Of a DNA stretch of 64,000 nt, positions 37,600-52,500 are shown piece after piece. The notes under the pieces are model-generated. The model ran no database searches, was not told where the DNA came from, and saw nothing but the letters and a program-made list of their open reading frames with translations. A program made the translations under genes and the position numbers. The DNA is from Pteria penguin (taxonomy: Eukaryota > Mollusca > Bivalvia > Pterioida > Pteriidae), in contig CM068583.1 of NCBI GenBank assembly GCA_035048485.1, positions 22,543,341 to 22,607,340 on the forward strand, read 5' to 3'. Position 1 is the first letter of the stretch, and each line of letters starts with the position of its first letter.

Positions 37600-40500
37600 C
37601 TATCTATGTGAACTGTACTTCTTCAGTGTAGCCTCTGTGCCTAGCTTTAAATTCTCTATATGAGAGTCTATAAGTTTCTCCAGTTCTTTGGCTCGTTGAT
37701 TTTCTGCCTGTAGGAATTTTTCAGCTACTGAATTATGCAAATTTTCTGCATGCAAGAATTTTTCTGTCACAGAATTACCCACATTCACATCCTAAAATTT
37801 AAAAAGGGAAAAAAAGACCTTTATGCCGATGTAAAGTTTGGATGAAGCTCTCAAAATGACCCAACTGATTTCTTTCCAATATCTTCATTACAACATAATT
37901 TTCCCTATATATATGAAAAATCTCCATAACAGACATAGGCAATTAATTCAAATGTCTTGCAATTTGTGATTCCCTAAAAATTTCTTCCATTTCTATGAAT
38001 ATACAGAATGTTCTCTGTTTCATGTCTTTAAACTACAGTTGAAACTCAGTATGTTAAAGTCGACGGGACAAGAGCAAATACTTCGACTTATCCAGAATTC
38101 GAGATAAACATCAACTGTTTATATAACCATATTAGATCTTCATTATTAACAAATGAATATACATACATTGCTTTACCTGTTGTTCTATATTTTAGTATGT
38201 GTAATGCATCTTTTTACCGATTAAATTTTAACTACTATCCATCAACTTAATGACAAGCCGATAAATGAGGAAAATTTTGAAAATCGTATTTTCAGCTCTT
38301 TATATTTTCAATTCATTTCAAAATTAGCAAGCTGCAAAAATGATACTGGCCTGTAATCTGCCCTAAATGAAGATGATTTTACTAATGAGATTAGCATATT
38401 TCAAAATCACAAGTGCCAATGCAATCCAATTATCTAATCATCCTCAATCAGGTGAAATGGCTTCACAGTCAAACAATCAGCCATTACCGTACACTCCAAA
38501 GGGATAATTGGTTGTTCGTATTTCTTCTACCATTACTGCTGTGTTAATTTATTTTGTACAAACACTGACACTTCGAGATAACGAGTGTAAAATATAAAGA
38601 AAATGGAGTTTTGGGACTGTGAAATGTCTTTGACATAAGCAGAATTTCGACTTAACCGAAGTGAAATTATAGAAATTAAAGAAAAAATTCTGGACTTGAA
38701 CTTGACTTTGAGATAAATGGAATTTCGACTTAAACAACTTTGAGATAACGAGTGTCACTTCTGTGTCAAAAACATTGTTGATATAACTGCTAAATGTGAT
38801 ATTTACTTCGAATTCCTGATCCCTGAAGTCCTGCATACTGTCCGATATTGACATAGCCTGGCTACTGAGAACTGTATCAAAACTGTTATCAGCATCTCCA
38901 TTGGTCAGTTCCGGATTGAAACCATTTGGTAAGACTGAATTATTATTGCCATGGTAACTGGTCATAACATCATGATTACTGACGTCATTCATCTGAGTTC
39001 CACCTAGATTCCACATAAAATACTGGTTAAGATTTTAATCTTAATGCAAGTGTTGCAATAAACATATCATGGTACATTCTAATGATTCTTTAAGAAAGTC
39101 CCTTAATAATACTCTGTTCGATATACATAAAGGACACACTTGATGTAGTGGTCTAAGAGCTTAACTTGCAGTGCAGATGATGTGGGTACAATTCCAACAT
39201 TGTGCTACTATGTTTAAGAGGTTGGTTTACTAATATGTCATGACATAACTGAAAAATTTTTGAAAATTACAAAACTTCAATCAACAAACAAACAATAGGT
39301 TTAGTATAACTATTAATGTATATGGTTAGAATGATTTTGTAAAACTGAATGCACTTTAATAATACATGTATTATGTGATTCACTTTAACAATGAACATCT
39401 CTGTATAAATACATAGGTCATAGTTATCATCTGTGAGACTACTTTTCTGAACAATCTGCATCATTTTTAGAGTCTTTTTCAGTTAAATAACACTTTGGAT
39501 TTTTCTTCTGATTTTTATTACTAAAATATTTTCAATACTTGTGAAAAACTGAAAGAGATGTAAATCTCATCTTAAAGGTTTGAAATCATGCTAACCAAAA
39601 TTTCCATCCCTATCCACACCTAGCTGCTGCTCTAAGTGAGTGTTTTGTGATCGTAGATATCTCACTTCTTCCTCGTAACGCTGGACTGTGGAGTTTAATC
39701 TTTCTTGCATAGATCGAATCTTTCTATCTGCGTCCTGTTCTATTTTGCGTATTCGTCTTTTACAAAAGAAAAGAAAATACTATGGATTGTTTGATTAAAG
39801 AATTATTCTATTCATCAACAAGGTATCATATATTTCAAACAAATCCATCAACAAAAACAGATATACACATGTTCTTGATAAAAGATTATATGGTTAATGG
39901 AAGTGTGACGGATATAGGTATCAACCTGGATAGTAAAATGGTTAAAGCATCTGCCTTGAGCAGCAGAAGGTTCTGGGTTCAATTCCCAGGTCCGCCACAA
40001 TTTTTCACCCTGCCTGTTACAGAAGCTTTACAAGTGAAAATGAGTAATAAATTTGGAAATTGAAGATTACAATGTACCGTATATACTCGCATATAAGTCG
40101 ACCCGCGTATAAGTCGGGGGGTACGATTTGGAGCTCAAATTCTGGGATTTGCCGTTGACCCACATATAAGTCGGTTGGAATTTTTGAGTGAACAAAGCCT
40201 GTACATGTTAACCGACATTCATTCATAGAAATGTATACAAAGGCTTGGGAGAATGATGATCGTGTGTAATCACACTACGGGAATTTAATTGACATATTCA
40301 ATAGAGGGGCATTTAAAATGTGACATATAACAGATGTATTTATTTAACATAAAACGATCTACCTGGTGTTACTTCATAGCTTAAGTGAATACTTTTCGAA
40401 TAATTTGGTAGCCGAGATAATGGCTGTTTTCATATTATTATTTATTTGATAATTACAGCAAAAACAACACCACCACGACCGTGGCTTCATTGCTTGTTTA

Positions 40501-43500
40501 TTTAGCTATTAAGTAATTAATTCATTAACGCAGTGAAACCCTACTATGAATCGGTGAATGATATCCAACAAAGACTCTTTTACCACACCGACAAACCTAC
40601 CGGTATCATTAACATACTCGTAGTGTTATGTATACACCGGACCGTTATTTAATCAATGGCCATCACGTCACGGCTCACTAAACCCGTAGACGTACTGTAG
40701 CGGATTTGTTTTACCTTTTGTAATGGGTATTTCAACAGCAAATAAGCGATATATTACGACTTTAAGTACAGAATCTGTTGGTCACAAAATATACATTTTA
40801 TTGTCATAAAATCGTATTTTAAAGCAGTATTGACCAGGAATTTCACCTACGTTATATATCATGTCTAATGTCTTCATTATCTGATAATAAACGGGAAAGT
40901 TTAGCTTCAATCCAAGGTCGGATTTTTTTCTCTCCGTCAGTATCTCGCATATAAGTCGGTAGTGCTTTTTGACCACGATTTTTTACTCCCAAAAAACCGA
41001 CTTATATGCGAGTATATACGGTAAGTCTCATGTGGATTGATTTTAGACAGGGCAACCAATATCCTGAAATACTTCAACTATGAGTCACCTGTCTTCCTTG
41101 GCTCTGATATCTTGTACAGACATTTCTGAATCCTTTAGGGCAAGCTGGAGCTGCTCTTCAAATTTCTCCTCCATTTCATTCATCTCCTCTCGAATACATG
41201 CCAAATCATCTCTTAACTGACGATTCTGTTGCTGGAATGGAGTATAAGTACAAGATCAGTTAGTTATCCTCTCCAAAAGATAGCCCAGGAAACTGGTCAA
41301 ACATGTACCTTAAAAACAGACATAAACTGGAATGCTCATTTATTTGCTTCTTTAGTATATGTACTATTCATTCTAATTAAAATACAAAAGAGAGCAATCA
41401 AAGGTGAATTAAAAGGGAGAAATCATACATCTGGTTTGTTTGTTTATGTTTTTTTTCTCAGTAGAAAAATAATTATATAATTAATGCTCTATGCTTTCTT
41501 CTGCTACAGCTGCAGTTCATTTGACTTATTAATTACTTTTAAAGTCATTTAGCAATTTTAGAGAGTAAAAAAAAGTATGCATGGGTATATTACAACTGAA
41601 AATGTTAAACGCACCTTGAGAATGGGTCTTACAGTGTCAATTATCATACCGAACAACAAACATAAAATAACATGTGAACGAGGTTACATAATAAATTAAT
41701 CATTTTAATACATATATCACACTCAAATAATCATTACTGATGGAATGGATCAATGTCAATTACATACAAAGGAGTACCAAATCAATTATCTTTTTCATTA
41801 AATATAGCAGGGATACTTTCTTGAGAAATCAACGACTCTTTGATGTTTTTGTCATTATCATAAAATCAGGAAATAGAAATGAAAAAAGATTGTATCATTT
41901 TAACACAAATTTATGAAACTACAATGTATGTTGATTAACTTTTCAGATTTATGGTACATTCCATTATTTGAAGCATCCATTGGAATCTAAATTTACCAAA
42001 TTCACAAATCCATTCAAAGCATAGCCTATTCCATGTGTGTGTTTGCACCTATGCATGATCTAGTCTACAACTGACCTCTAGCTTTGCAACAGTTGTTGTA
42101 TAAGCATTTTGTACAGCTTTAATGTGTTCCTTAGTCTGGCCGTTATCTGTGGATTTTTCTACATGTTGTAAAATGGTCTGCCTTAAATGGCGGTTTTCAA
42201 GTCTAAGTGCCTCTATCTGTGCATTTGACACCTAGTCAATGTGAATAAGGGTCAAAACAAAAGCTTGTTAGTTAGCACTCAACGAATGGATTAAATAAAC
42301 AGGCTAATGAGGTGCATGAATGACAAAATATGTGATGAAAACAAGGGATGGTAATGGCAATAGATTTTTCATACTGACTGCACAAACAGTTTGATTAGAA
42401 ATTTATTTCGTAGTTGGTTGGATGGTTGATTGGTGTTTTACATCACATTGAACAATTTTTCAGTTATATTGTGCCATAAAACAAGGAGGTAGCCAACTTC
42501 TTAAACACTGTGGTAGATTCTAGGATTCGAACCTGTATTCATCTGCTCTACAAGCCAAGTGCTTAACCACTACATCAAGCCTGCTGTTTTTTTGTGTTTC
42601 CAAGGGGTTTTTTTTCAAATGACATAATACACGAGTAACTTTGGTATCATGGCCTGGCGTCTGTGCATGATTTGCCATCCAAAGTCACGAACACTGCATG
42701 CAGTCAATATGAAAAGATCTTATATGCAAAAGGAGGAACATCAATTCAAAAATTAAATAGTGTGCATAATTAGGAAAAATGAAATGTCAATCACAAAATA
42801 AATTAAAGAATGCAAAACTCTTATCTAATTTGAAAACTAGAGCCAAATTGATCATTTTACATTTAACTTAATACAATGTGATCCATTACTATAAACACTG
42901 GCTTTATTTTTTCATTATATATGTTATACCTGACCTGATATATTTTCCCCTTGCATATGTTATACACGGTATATTTGACAAATGTTTGATATATCTTTCC
43001 TCATAACAAATAATACTGACTACAAAAGGATGGCGAGATGAGATGACAAGATAACAATCTATTTCATATTGGTACACCATAAAATGAGATCAGTTAGAAA
43101 TGGACATGATGAAATGATAGTATAAGGATGAGTTTCAACGAAAAATCCTTTAAAGTTGACTTTACCACACATTTAAATCCACCCTTCACCTGGCAAACGA
43201 TTTCCAGGTTAGCTTATATTTATTATGAACATTTCCATGATATGACAATGATACATGAAATGTACAAATAATACATCTCATAACACTCTAAATCTGTATC
43301 TATTTCTAGGAGAGAAAAATAGTCAAATGAAAATCATAATAAAAAAATTTCTACATAAACTCTACATGAAAAATCACTATTTACACATCAAAAAGCTGTT
43401 ATCTCTGTGCATTACTAACCTGTAGCTCTGCAGATCTCCGTTCTATTGTGTCAGACTCATTTCGTAACTGTTTTTCCATGTACGTTGACTGTTCACTAAG

Positions 43501-46500
43501 TGTTGCCATGGCAACATTTCTGTCATGTAGATCTTTTGTGAGATGAGATATTTCAAGTCTCATTCCCTCCACCTGCGCTTCATGTGCTTCTTTCAATGAA
43601 AAATTCTGTTCCTTCAATTTATTTACTTCTGATTTCAACTTTTTTACTTCTCCATTTTCAATTTTTTGAAGGTCCATTTCCTGTTAATATTTGAGAAAAC
43701 AAAGCTGTAATGTACTCCTGTTCATTAATTCAGTATAACATGTCATGGGAAATAAGATCACATAAACTGTATCAATAAGACTATGCTGTATGATATTTCA
43801 GCACCCCCTATCTTGGTGAGGATCTTGCTATAGATACATATTAAAATATAATTTTTTTTTCTGTGAAGAACATCAATAAATCACCCTCTCTTGAAGCAGT
43901 TACATTTATCTTGCACAACACTGATGAACTGCAAGGAATTATTTTCATGTAATACAGACGTATAAATTTACACAAAATTAAGTGACTTAAAGAAAACACC
44001 ATTACAATTTCAAATTAACAAATAACAGCTTTATTATTAGAATTATTTGTCAGAAAAAGATTTCTTCAATTAGTGATTTATAACACTTTTTGTTCCATGA
44101 ATTTTTACCTTGTGTGTGATCATGTAATGCTATGGTTAAAGTCCAAGACAATCCAACAATGGGCAAAATTAACAACCAATAGGTCAGGCTTATGTTAAAT
44201 TGAAAAATGATCACATTCATTTTTCTATTAGGCAAATACCTTCTCTTGCAACTGATCTGTCAGTCTCTCACATTCCTGGACTGCATTCTGTAAATGAGAC
44301 TGTAAACTCGCCATCTCTTCCTTCAGTACTTTCTCATTTCTCTTGCTTATTCTGATAAACATTGATAGTCATTATACATTTCATAATCCTTTAATATAGT
44401 GTAATACAAAATTTAAAATATTTATAAAATTTGATGATTCAAACTGGAATAACACAAATTAAGTTGCATTTTTCTTACAAAGGCTAAATAAATTTACACT
44501 TTACATACAATTCAGTGACTGTAAAACTTATGCATCACTTCCCTAATTCTTACATGAACTTAAATTAAAGGTGTGTGGATTACTGCCAAGTACTACATGT
44601 ATAATTCCCTAGGAAATTAGACTATTTGTAATTGAAGACTATGTATAATTTGACTTCAATGTTTTGATTCTGAGGTTATGTAGTATGCTTGGCTAAGCAG
44701 CAAAAGATACTGGGTTCAAACCCCACCAATTACTTTTTAATGTAATTTTTTCAGATGAATAAGAAACAATAGACCTGCATGCCATAATAGAAGTTGGCAA
44801 GAAACCGATCCCACACTACTCTGAGTGGGTCCATTGCATAGATTGAAATGTCTAATCCATGCATCAGGTGGATGCATTTTGTCTTTTCATTTTGTCTTTT
44901 TTTTTTTGTTTTACATCACATTGATTGATTGATTGATTTTTGTTTAACATCACACCATGAATATTTCATGTATATAGTGACGGCATCTGCCTGATGCCGG
45001 GCATACACCTTTGCAACCGACCCACCCGAAGCAGTGAAGGATCTTCAACGTGCCATGCATACCATGACACGGGGCCTCGGTTTTTACTGTCTCGTCCGAA
45101 AGACAGGATACCGGCATGACCAGAGCTGGAATCAAAACAACGGCCTCCCGATTAAAAGTCCAGTGCGATACCTCTAGACCACGCCAGCTTGTTTTACATC
45201 ACACCACGATTATTTCACTTACATGGTGACAGCATCTGTGTGATGCATTATACAGAAATAAAGACCTATGCAACAGACCCACCGGAGGTATCGTGGGATA
45301 TTCTACAGACCCTCCAGAGGTATCGTGGGATATTCTACAGACCCTCCGGAGGTATTGCGGGATATTCTACAGACCCACCGGAGGTATCGTGGGATATTCT
45401 ACAGACCCTCCGGAGGTATTGCGGGATATTCTACAGACCCTCCAGAGGTATTGTGGGATATTCTACAGACCCTCCAGAGGTATCGCGGGATATTCTACAG
45501 ACCCTCCAGAGGTATTGTGGGATATTCTACAGACCCACCGGAGGTATCGCAGGATATTCTACAGACCCTCCCACCGGAGGTATCGCAGGATATTCTACAG
45601 ACCCTCCGGAGGTATCTATTCTATGTGCTAATTTCTACTGTGAAAAAGGACAAGGGTTTTCATTGCCTCATCCTAAAGACAGCCAGCTTGTTTTACATCA
45701 CACCACGATTATTTCACTTACATGGTGACAGCATCTGTGTGATGCATTATACAGAAATTAAGACCTATGCAACAGACGGGACACTGAGGAGCCATTTATA
45801 TGTAAAATAATCCTGACCTGAAGTAAAACGAAAAAACAAACAATCTTTCGTCATTAGAACCATTTTATGTAGATTATTTTTACCTGCTCTCTTCCTGAGC
45901 TTCAGCTATGCTTTCTTTCATTAACTGCAGCTGATCACTCTCCTCTTTGTCTCTGATGTCACTCAGAGATCTGACAATGGAGAAAATCAAGATAGAAATG
46001 TAGTACTGTAGAATACATACTAACACTTTCTGGGAATAATCCTATATCTTGTAATGAAAACACACTTGAAACAGACCACAGTCATGACTAGTTATTAATG
46101 TCTTACTTCCAAGAAAAAGGAACACCACATTTTCAAGTCATATGCTAATCTTTATGAAACTGTGTAAAATAAGTAATTTATCACCATGGAGTTTTAAGAT
46201 ATTTATATAGTGTTGAACTGCTGAAGAAGAGTTTCTGTTCAGTGCTTTATACAAAAGACAGAATAAAATCTTACTTAATTATGTTATCTTTCTCTGCAAG
46301 AGCAACCTCTAGCTTTGATACACTCTCACTATTTATCCCAGAATCCTCCTCTACGGCTCGAATTAAATCCTCCTTAGCCCGAAGTTCTGTTTCCATATCT
46401 CCCTTATCCTCCTCTAGCTTCTACAACACACAGAGATGATTTACAATCTAATGCCTAAAATCACTCCGGTGAAAACTAATTTTCTCTTAAAAATTACTTT

Positions 46501-49500
46501 GTTTCAATATACAGAAGTTTTATCAGAATCAGACTCCAACTTTCACCTATCAAGTGATCATAATTTTGGACTTAAAGATAAAAACATTTTAATTTGAGCA
46601 TAAATACTTACCCGCACACTGTCATTGGCTCTTTTAAGTTCCATCAGAAGTCGCTCATTGTCATCCATTGCCTTCTTATGTGCATTCATAGCTTCATCTA
46701 ACGACGCTTTCAATTTGTCTACTTTAGTTTCCTATAAGGAAAAATACATGGCTGCATTTTTGCATAGATATCTTAGTCTTGTTGTATTATAAGTGCACTT
46801 CTTCATTAGAATATAACCACAAGTGAATGGTTCAAAATATCATACTGTGAGGAAATTGTGGTGGATTCCATCAATTCAAAAAAGTGAAACAAAATCATGC
46901 TCTTCATTTATTATGTTTTATATTGGTGCTTTTAAAAATGTTTTATAAATCTAAAACACAGATTAATTGAATGTTGTGAAACACATGCAATTAAAAAATA
47001 TGAAGGAAGCACAATCATTCTTAATGCTGTTAACAACACACTTCAATGTTTCTCAGAAGTTCAGGCAAGTAGTGAAGAGTTATCCATGTCTTAAGAAGCC
47101 AGATTCCTCATTATTTTTAAATCAGTTGAGACAAATCAGAAGCATGTTAACAAAGCACACACCTGCCGGTTCAAACATGTCTACACAAAGCATTACAGGA
47201 CTATATATAGTAATATACATGTACACATGTATAATCACACATCCCTTCACCAATATTCAGTCTATACCTGTATCTGTAGGGTTTCATTACTGTGTTCTAT
47301 TTGGGATTCCAGTTGCGCTATTTGGGTTTTAAAACTTAATTCTGTAGAGTCAAGCATCTGCTTGCGCCGATCAAGCTGAGATTGGTAAGTTTGGGACTGA
47401 CTCTGTCAAATATAACTATTGTTAAAACTCCGGGTAGTGAGTATAATACAGTCAAGAAGGCACAAATATTCAGCCAAAGTAATTTTTCAAATAATTCATT
47501 TTACCTCTCATTCAAAGAGAAAGAATAAAAAAATAATAAAGCAGAAAAGATTAATTCTTTAACCTGAAAAAGTTCTTTTTAGAATTATTGTTACTTTATA
47601 GTCTAGATTTTAAATAGGGAAAATACCAAAATGGAATCTAACAAGATTGACTTTTAGAAATGTTACAAGCATACATTCTAAAACTTAACTTGTTACCTAA
47701 TATATTTCACTTTCCCTTTTTTTTAAATACATGTAAATTACAAAATATGATCTAGATATCATTTAATATCAAATCATACCTTCTACTTGAAATATTTTTT
47801 AAAACTTAATTTGAACCAGTTTTCCTGTTAATGTTGTATAAACATTTCTCAGGGGCATCACATTAAATAGGAATGTACCATTTACTTTCCATTGTTACTT
47901 CACATGGATAAACAACCAGAAAATTCAACACTCTCCTATGATAAATCCTTTGTAATTTGTGCTAGGGTATAACACCAAGTTAATACAATGATACAAAAAC
48001 AATGTGTTCAGTTAAAAATTACATTAAGATGTTGTTGTTAATTGAATGTAAATGAAAGAAATGTTAAAACATAGAAATAATACAAAAACAAAAAAACATT
48101 TATGTACATATAAAACAAATACACAAAATTCATAGCATACTGATAAAAATAAATATATCATTTTCCAGCTTGTGAAAATAAAAAAACACAAATCTGAATT
48201 TATCATTAAATCTTACAGAATAAAATATAATAATTTTCAACATTACACAAGTAATTATACATAAATTCTTTAAATAGTAATTGTATCTGTGTTTTCAATA
48301 AATGAAAAATTATTCAAGAAGAACAAATGACATTTTGCTTAGTATTACTTTCCATTTCAGCTCAGTTACTCAGCTTAAAGTACCTGAATGAATTCACATT
48401 TTTCAGTGAGTGCTTTTCTCTGAGCTTCCAATGCTTCAAGTTGTTTTGTCAATGTCCTACGCTGAAGTTCCCAATCTTTGGCACGCTGTCGATATTCCTA
48501 AAAAAGTGCTAGCCATACAGCTACAATGCTCCATTGCTTATATAAGAATCAAATTGAAAAGATAAATAGTCCTCTTTCTGAGTATGAGAATTCTTGAAAA
48601 CTGTACCAATAAACAAATTCAAAATCACTTGTTAGGGTCCTTATGTCCAACAAAGAACTCATAACTAGGAATTTCCTTATGAAATTGACAGTCGGACATT
48701 ATAATTCAATGATGCATATTTGTGTCGTAAAACATTATATGTCAAGCATGTATTGAGATAAGATTAAATTGAAAATTTCAATTGACAATTATGAAAAGTA
48801 TGTGACAAGTGTATAAGTGAAAGTTCTAAAGAAAATCCATTGTTTTTACCAACTTGTTTTTATGATTAATTTACCTATGTTATTTCTATCGAAGTTAGCT
48901 TTTAGGGTTCAAGAAGGACAAATCTTTTAACAATCTACCTTCAGAAAAAGACCTGGTTTACTAGTAATTTTATACACCAACTCACATTGAGAATTAAGTA
49001 CTTGTAGACAACTGGTTTAAAATTTATTTTTGTACTTCTGTTCTCCAACAGACATGAGCCATGCACATACATTTCTGTGCAAAAAGCTCTAATCAAAGCT
49101 ATGGAACTGTCAGATAGCCAAACCAATTATACTCAAAATTCAAACTGTACTGAATAGCAACAAAACTCTTAAGAGCTTAGCAAGCAATACATAAAGTAAA
49201 ACCTGTCTGCTTATGTACTAGAATTTGGTAAAATCATAGCTTTTCAACACATGACTATTACACAGGGTCTTGCTTTTAATGCCTTACCTAAATGACTGAT
49301 GGAATCTATTACCCCTTTGAGTTCCAGAAATAAAAAGATCAATTTGGGGTGGAATTGTTCAACAAATCCCAACCTCAGTTGGGATATTGAGCTATCTCAC
49401 CTTAGACTGATCTTTTTTTTTTCTGGAACTCCTAAGTGGGGACTGATTATTTTTCTCACACCAAATCTGCTAAAAGACACTGTCAAGTTTTGTTTACATT

Positions 49501-52500
49501 ACAATGACTTCCTATGAAAACGGGGTTTTTTTGTACCTTCATTTCCCATAATTTTACATCTATATCCAAAGAATTGATGTATGTCTCATTTATTATACGG
49601 CAGATACCTACCGAAAGGTAGATAACTCTATATTAAGTAAAGACCCCATAGAAGTATTCACAGACAGGGTTTACTCTACTTCTCATACACAGTCAATACC
49701 AGTCATACTTACCACAAGCTTTCCATTCAGCCGGTTAATTTCTGTGTTACTTTCCTGAAGATCAGTGACACTTTTGTCCCGTTCTTTCTGAGATTCTTTG
49801 GTCTGTTTTACATGTTTCTTTGCCAATCTTTCATAATCTTTCTTAACCTTTTGGACCTTAGGAGTAATGAAAGCATCTATGTACAACATTGAATGTGTTT
49901 GTTTATGAGCACGAGTGTGATCAAACTTTTCACGTTTATCTCAAATTTACAAAATTTAAACCAACTTTCCATGTGCCACTCATAGGGATAAAGACTTTTA
50001 GCGAATAATGTCAAATTCACAACCTTCAGTTCAAACCGTACTGAGTGATCTACCCTAGATGTTACAAAATAAGTATTAAAATCAATTAAATAATGCAGTG
50101 TATATTTGTATCAAGTTGTTTTTGACAGAACTTGTGTTTTATGAAATGTATCGAATATAATAACCAAAATATTAACACTGAGAATATATTTAATTTATGT
50201 AAATACAGAAACTCAATGCTGATACTGTAGTAAACTTAATCCTACCTCTACTTTTAAATTAGAAAGTTGTGCTTCGTAACAGGTAACTAGTTCTTTGTGA
50301 GATTTTTCCATATTCTGCACTTGCTGCCGAAGATGTCCAATCTGTAACACAAAAACTGGTATTTTAATCTTTTTTCCAGACATTCCTCAGTAATTAAACA
50401 ACATCAAATAACAGGTCTTTATTCATATAGTCAATATTTTCCTGAAAAAAATAAAAATGCATATTGCATGGAACATCTAGACATAAAGGTGAAAACTGAA
50501 AGAATATTGCCCCAGCAAAAGTAATTATTTCAATATTTGCTTTATGTTAACCAAATTTTCAATAAAAATATTTTCATTTTGTATGTTATGTATGAAAATG
50601 TTTTTAAATTTAATTCATATACCTGTGCATGAGATTAAATGTCCTATAGAAAGTTATGAATAATTAATAAAACACTCTGACCAAGAATATAACAATGTCA
50701 GTCACCTTTATTAACTTTGAAATGAGAAAGGAAATTTCTTGGCACAACCAACACAGAAACACACATTTCAGCAAATGGAAACCTTTGAATTCCTTCAAAC
50801 AGTTTTGGTATTGCTGATTGCTGATTGGTTAAATTTTAAAGAGATGGATAAATGAAGTAAGGATGCAAAATATAAATATCCAGCTCAATCCAACACATAG
50901 AATGTAATACATGTACATAATATTGACATGAACAAACAGCCATAAGTGTTAGATAAATCATATGTAAAAATGAATTTGTATGATCATAAAACCAAATGTG
51001 CTTAATAAGAAAAAAATATTGCTAGCTTATTTTACAGAAAATGATTTTTTTCAGACTAATACAGAAATTAAAGACTTGAAAATTTTACATACTGTACTCC
51101 AAGAAAACAAAATACATGGAGTGCAAAAATAATCTTAAAAATATTTACAAGAATGAAATTCAAATCAAACTTGAATATCCTGGAATGTCTAATAGAGTAT
51201 CAAAATTTATACTGACTATAAACTGACTATGGATTTCATTAATTCATAATAAATTCCTGAAAGAAAGAAAAGCTCCAGAACAAAGAAAAGAGAATACATT
51301 CTGTGGTATATATGCACAAAATTACCCAATATTCTATTTTCAGTTTACAGAAAAGCACTTTCCATTAACAACATCTAAAGCTGGACACCTTAAATTATGA
51401 ATGAGTATGATCAAGGACAATGACTCTGTCAAAGAAATCTCACCATAAGGTGTACCTGAAACAAGTTCTATTGAAAGACAGTGATGTCATTCTGATACTA
51501 TGCTATAGATCACAGTTGCAGAAATAATAAACAAGTAAATTCAAACAGCTAAATGCTTACTGAGTTGATAACGTAACTGACTCATTGCAAGAAATGCGTC
51601 TTACTAATTTTACAAAAATCAAGCTTTGATATATAAATTAAAACAAAGCAGAAGATCAACATTTTTTTGTCTCTTATGATAATGAATGAAAGTGTTTCTC
51701 ATACATCAATACGTGGAAAATAAAACTCTATTTTCTCATTCAATAAGAGGCTAAGTTTCACATTACTGAACATCATTATATTGTCCAAATGAATACTTGC
51801 AATACCTCTTTATGTTTCTGCTCTATGGTAGACTTCTGAAGCATATTCTCTTTATCCTTGACTTCGACCTTGGCATTTAAGCTCTGTAACTGGTACTCCC
51901 AATCTTTTTTCTTAGTGGCCATCATGATATCTATTTGCTTCATCAACTCTTGAAGCTCTGCCTCACAACTGGAAGTTAGGATACCCTTTGGCAACCTGTC
52001 ACAATTAATAGCAAACTATTTCAGCTATCAGTATAATGAATTTGAAATATTTCTTAATTATCTGAAATCATTTGATGGTTCATATACATAAATCAACTGT
52101 ACAACAGGACATTAAATTGACTTCCCTATAAAGAAATGTACAACACAACAAGTAAGCAGTCCAAATCTTTTCTAATAAATAAAATTTATGTTATATAACT
52201 AAGTATACAGAAAATTAAAAAAAAAAAAAACATATTATGGATTATGATTTGAATAATTTGTCAATAACTTTGAAATAATTTACATTTATGAACTGGTACC
52301 TGTAAATATAAAGAGGATCAAACAAAAATGTAACTAGACAGATGTAATTCATTTCACAGTCCAGAAAAATTATATGTTTATTTTTTTACTATAAAACAAC
52401 TAATGGGATATTAAAGCATGATCTATGCAAACTAAGCTATTTGTTTTTAATCAAAATAATTTGATTTCTTCATTAAAAAGCACACTTTGGTCAAGTTTCA

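Noticed and set aside
38549..39016. 155-codon minus-strand frame
   Set aside because: Only 38807-39003 is a CEP63 exon. The rest reads through the donor into the Tigger-like element.
39940..40010. tRNA gene in CEP63 intron 13
   Set aside because: A box/B box are present but it continues into the type C SINE body and has no proper acceptor stem that I can pair.
40782..40976. 64-codon frame inside the 945-bp TIR element, possible transposase remnant
   Set aside because: No DDE/D-type motif or helix-turn-helix pattern is visible, and the frame is short.
45189..45810. Three overlapping open frames of about 110-180 codons with repeating TDPPEVSWDILQ-type text
   Set aside because: They come from a 32-bp minisatellite with no stop in any forward frame. 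There are no splice signals or homology, and they lie in a CEP63 intron on the opposite strand.
46967..47332. 121-codon plus-strand frame
   Set aside because: It overlaps CEP63 exon 6 in antisense and has no family resemblance.
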